Shown here piece by piece: positions 6,709-7,066 of a DNA stretch of 7,066 bases; position 1 is the first letter of the stretch, and each line of letters starts with the position of its first letter. This DNA is from Bacteroidia bacterium (GTDB lineage: Bacteria > Bacteroidota > Bacteroidia > Bacteroidales > BM523), in NCBI GenBank assembly GCA_016209245.1, contig JACQWN010000160.1:1-7066 (forward strand), read 5' to 3'. Under the pieces are notes generated by a model. The model saw nothing but the letters and a program-made list of their open reading frames with translations, was not told the DNA's origin and ran no database searches. The translations under genes were made by a program, and so were the position numbers.

Positions 6709-6938
6709 AGTACTAACTTAAGAAGTATACTCACCCCCTCGTTCCCCCTACTAGCAGAGAGGGGGATGATACTGACGTATTATAACAAAGATTCGTCAAT
6801 ATTTCAAATAACTTGTAGTGAGCCTGTCGAACTATACGGATGTATCACCCCTCTCTATTCATAGAGAGGGGAAGGGGGTGAGTATGCTGGGTTTGTGATA
6901 AAAATTGTTTTGCTATTATGCACACTTAAGTTAGCACT
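6709..6938. mobile_element. 230-bp MITE-like element with terminal and internal inverted repeats
   Basis: The ends AGTACTAACTTAAG (6709-6722) and CTTAAGTTAGCACT (6925-6938) are inverted copies with 13 of 14 matches. Inside, 6727-6772 and 6842-6885 are a second, longer imperfect inverted pair beginning ATACTCACCCCCT and ending GATAC. The right copy contains a perfect 11-bp stem, CCCCTCTCTAT / ATAGAGAGGGG (6848-6858 and 6861-6871), with a 2-nt loop. The left copy keeps only a 6-bp version (6744-6749 and 6760-6765). The central spacer holds GTAGTGAGCCTGTCGAACT, similar to short dispersed repeats I recall from related genomes. There is no coding capacity and no clear target duplication. Non-autonomous mobility is inferred from structure alone. 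Confidence 0.5.
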
Positions 6939-7066
6939 ACATCAAAATGCAAAGAATCTAATACTATTAATGAAAATCCTTTGCACTTTTAATAAACGGT
7001 CATTAAATAATTTGCTATATTACAATCAAATAATATTTTTTCAGCAAACCCTATTTAGTCAGAATA
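6939..7066. other. AT-rich tail without a gene
   Basis: No start codon with an extended frame is present. AAAATGCAAAG (6944-6954) and CTTTGCACTTT (6979-6989) form an inverted repeat with 10 of 11 matches and a 24-nt loop, possibly an operator or a small hairpin. TTTG near 6980 and AATTTG near 7008-7013 only loosely resemble a Bacteroidota promoter for a gene beyond the right edge. Confidence 0.3.

Overview
The window looks like low-GC chromosomal DNA from a member of the Bacteroidota or a close FCB-group relative. Four things point that way: a type IX secretion (Por) C-terminal sorting domain; a textbook Bacteroidota promoter (TTTG, 19 nt, TACATTTG); A-rich leaders without Shine-Dalgarno sequences; and a glycogen synthase (GT3) fused to an alpha-glucan phosphorylase (GT35), an architecture I associate with this group. 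The genus cannot be read from the sequence.

Left part (1-764, minus strand): the first 254 codons of a secreted or envelope protein that runs off the left edge. It has an N-terminal membrane/signal segment and a peptidase-MA-like domain lacking HExxH. In related proteins this domain precedes a TolB/PD40-type beta-propeller. Its promoter lies at 788-818.

Scar region (839-1834): the 3' end of a T9SS-cargo gene (minus strand) is joined at about 1100-1110 to the 3' half of an ISL3-family transposase (plus strand). Both have lost their 5' halves at the same point, and the transposase also carries an in-frame TGA. A 20-codon signal-peptide-like ORF with nothing behind it follows at 1772. This is a decaying, rearranged segment.

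Intergenic block (1835-2470): no gene seen. It holds two relatively GC-rich patches, an AT-rich run, and a 117-bp near-perfect palindrome (2288-2404) built from TTACGAA/TACGAA units, 66 bp upstream of the glycogen gene.

Main locus (2471-6591, plus strand): one gene for a roughly 1,414-residue bifunctional glycogen-metabolism protein, with GT3 glycogen synthase first, then DUF3417 and GT35 phosphorylase. It is interrupted at about 5932 by a deletion inferred to be about 124 bp. The deletion removes the segment that carries the pyridoxal-phosphate lysine of phosphorylases and shifts the frame, so the polypeptide stops at 5998 after 1,175 residues. The remaining 219 codons (5932-6591) are intact in another frame. 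The synthase half looks complete and the phosphorylase half should be dead. A recent mutation and an assembly collapse are both possible.

Right part (6592-7066): no gene seen. A 15-bp-stem hairpin follows the stop codon, then a 230-bp MITE-like element (6709-6938) with 14-bp terminal inverted repeats and long internal C/G-tract inverted repeats, then an AT-rich tail.
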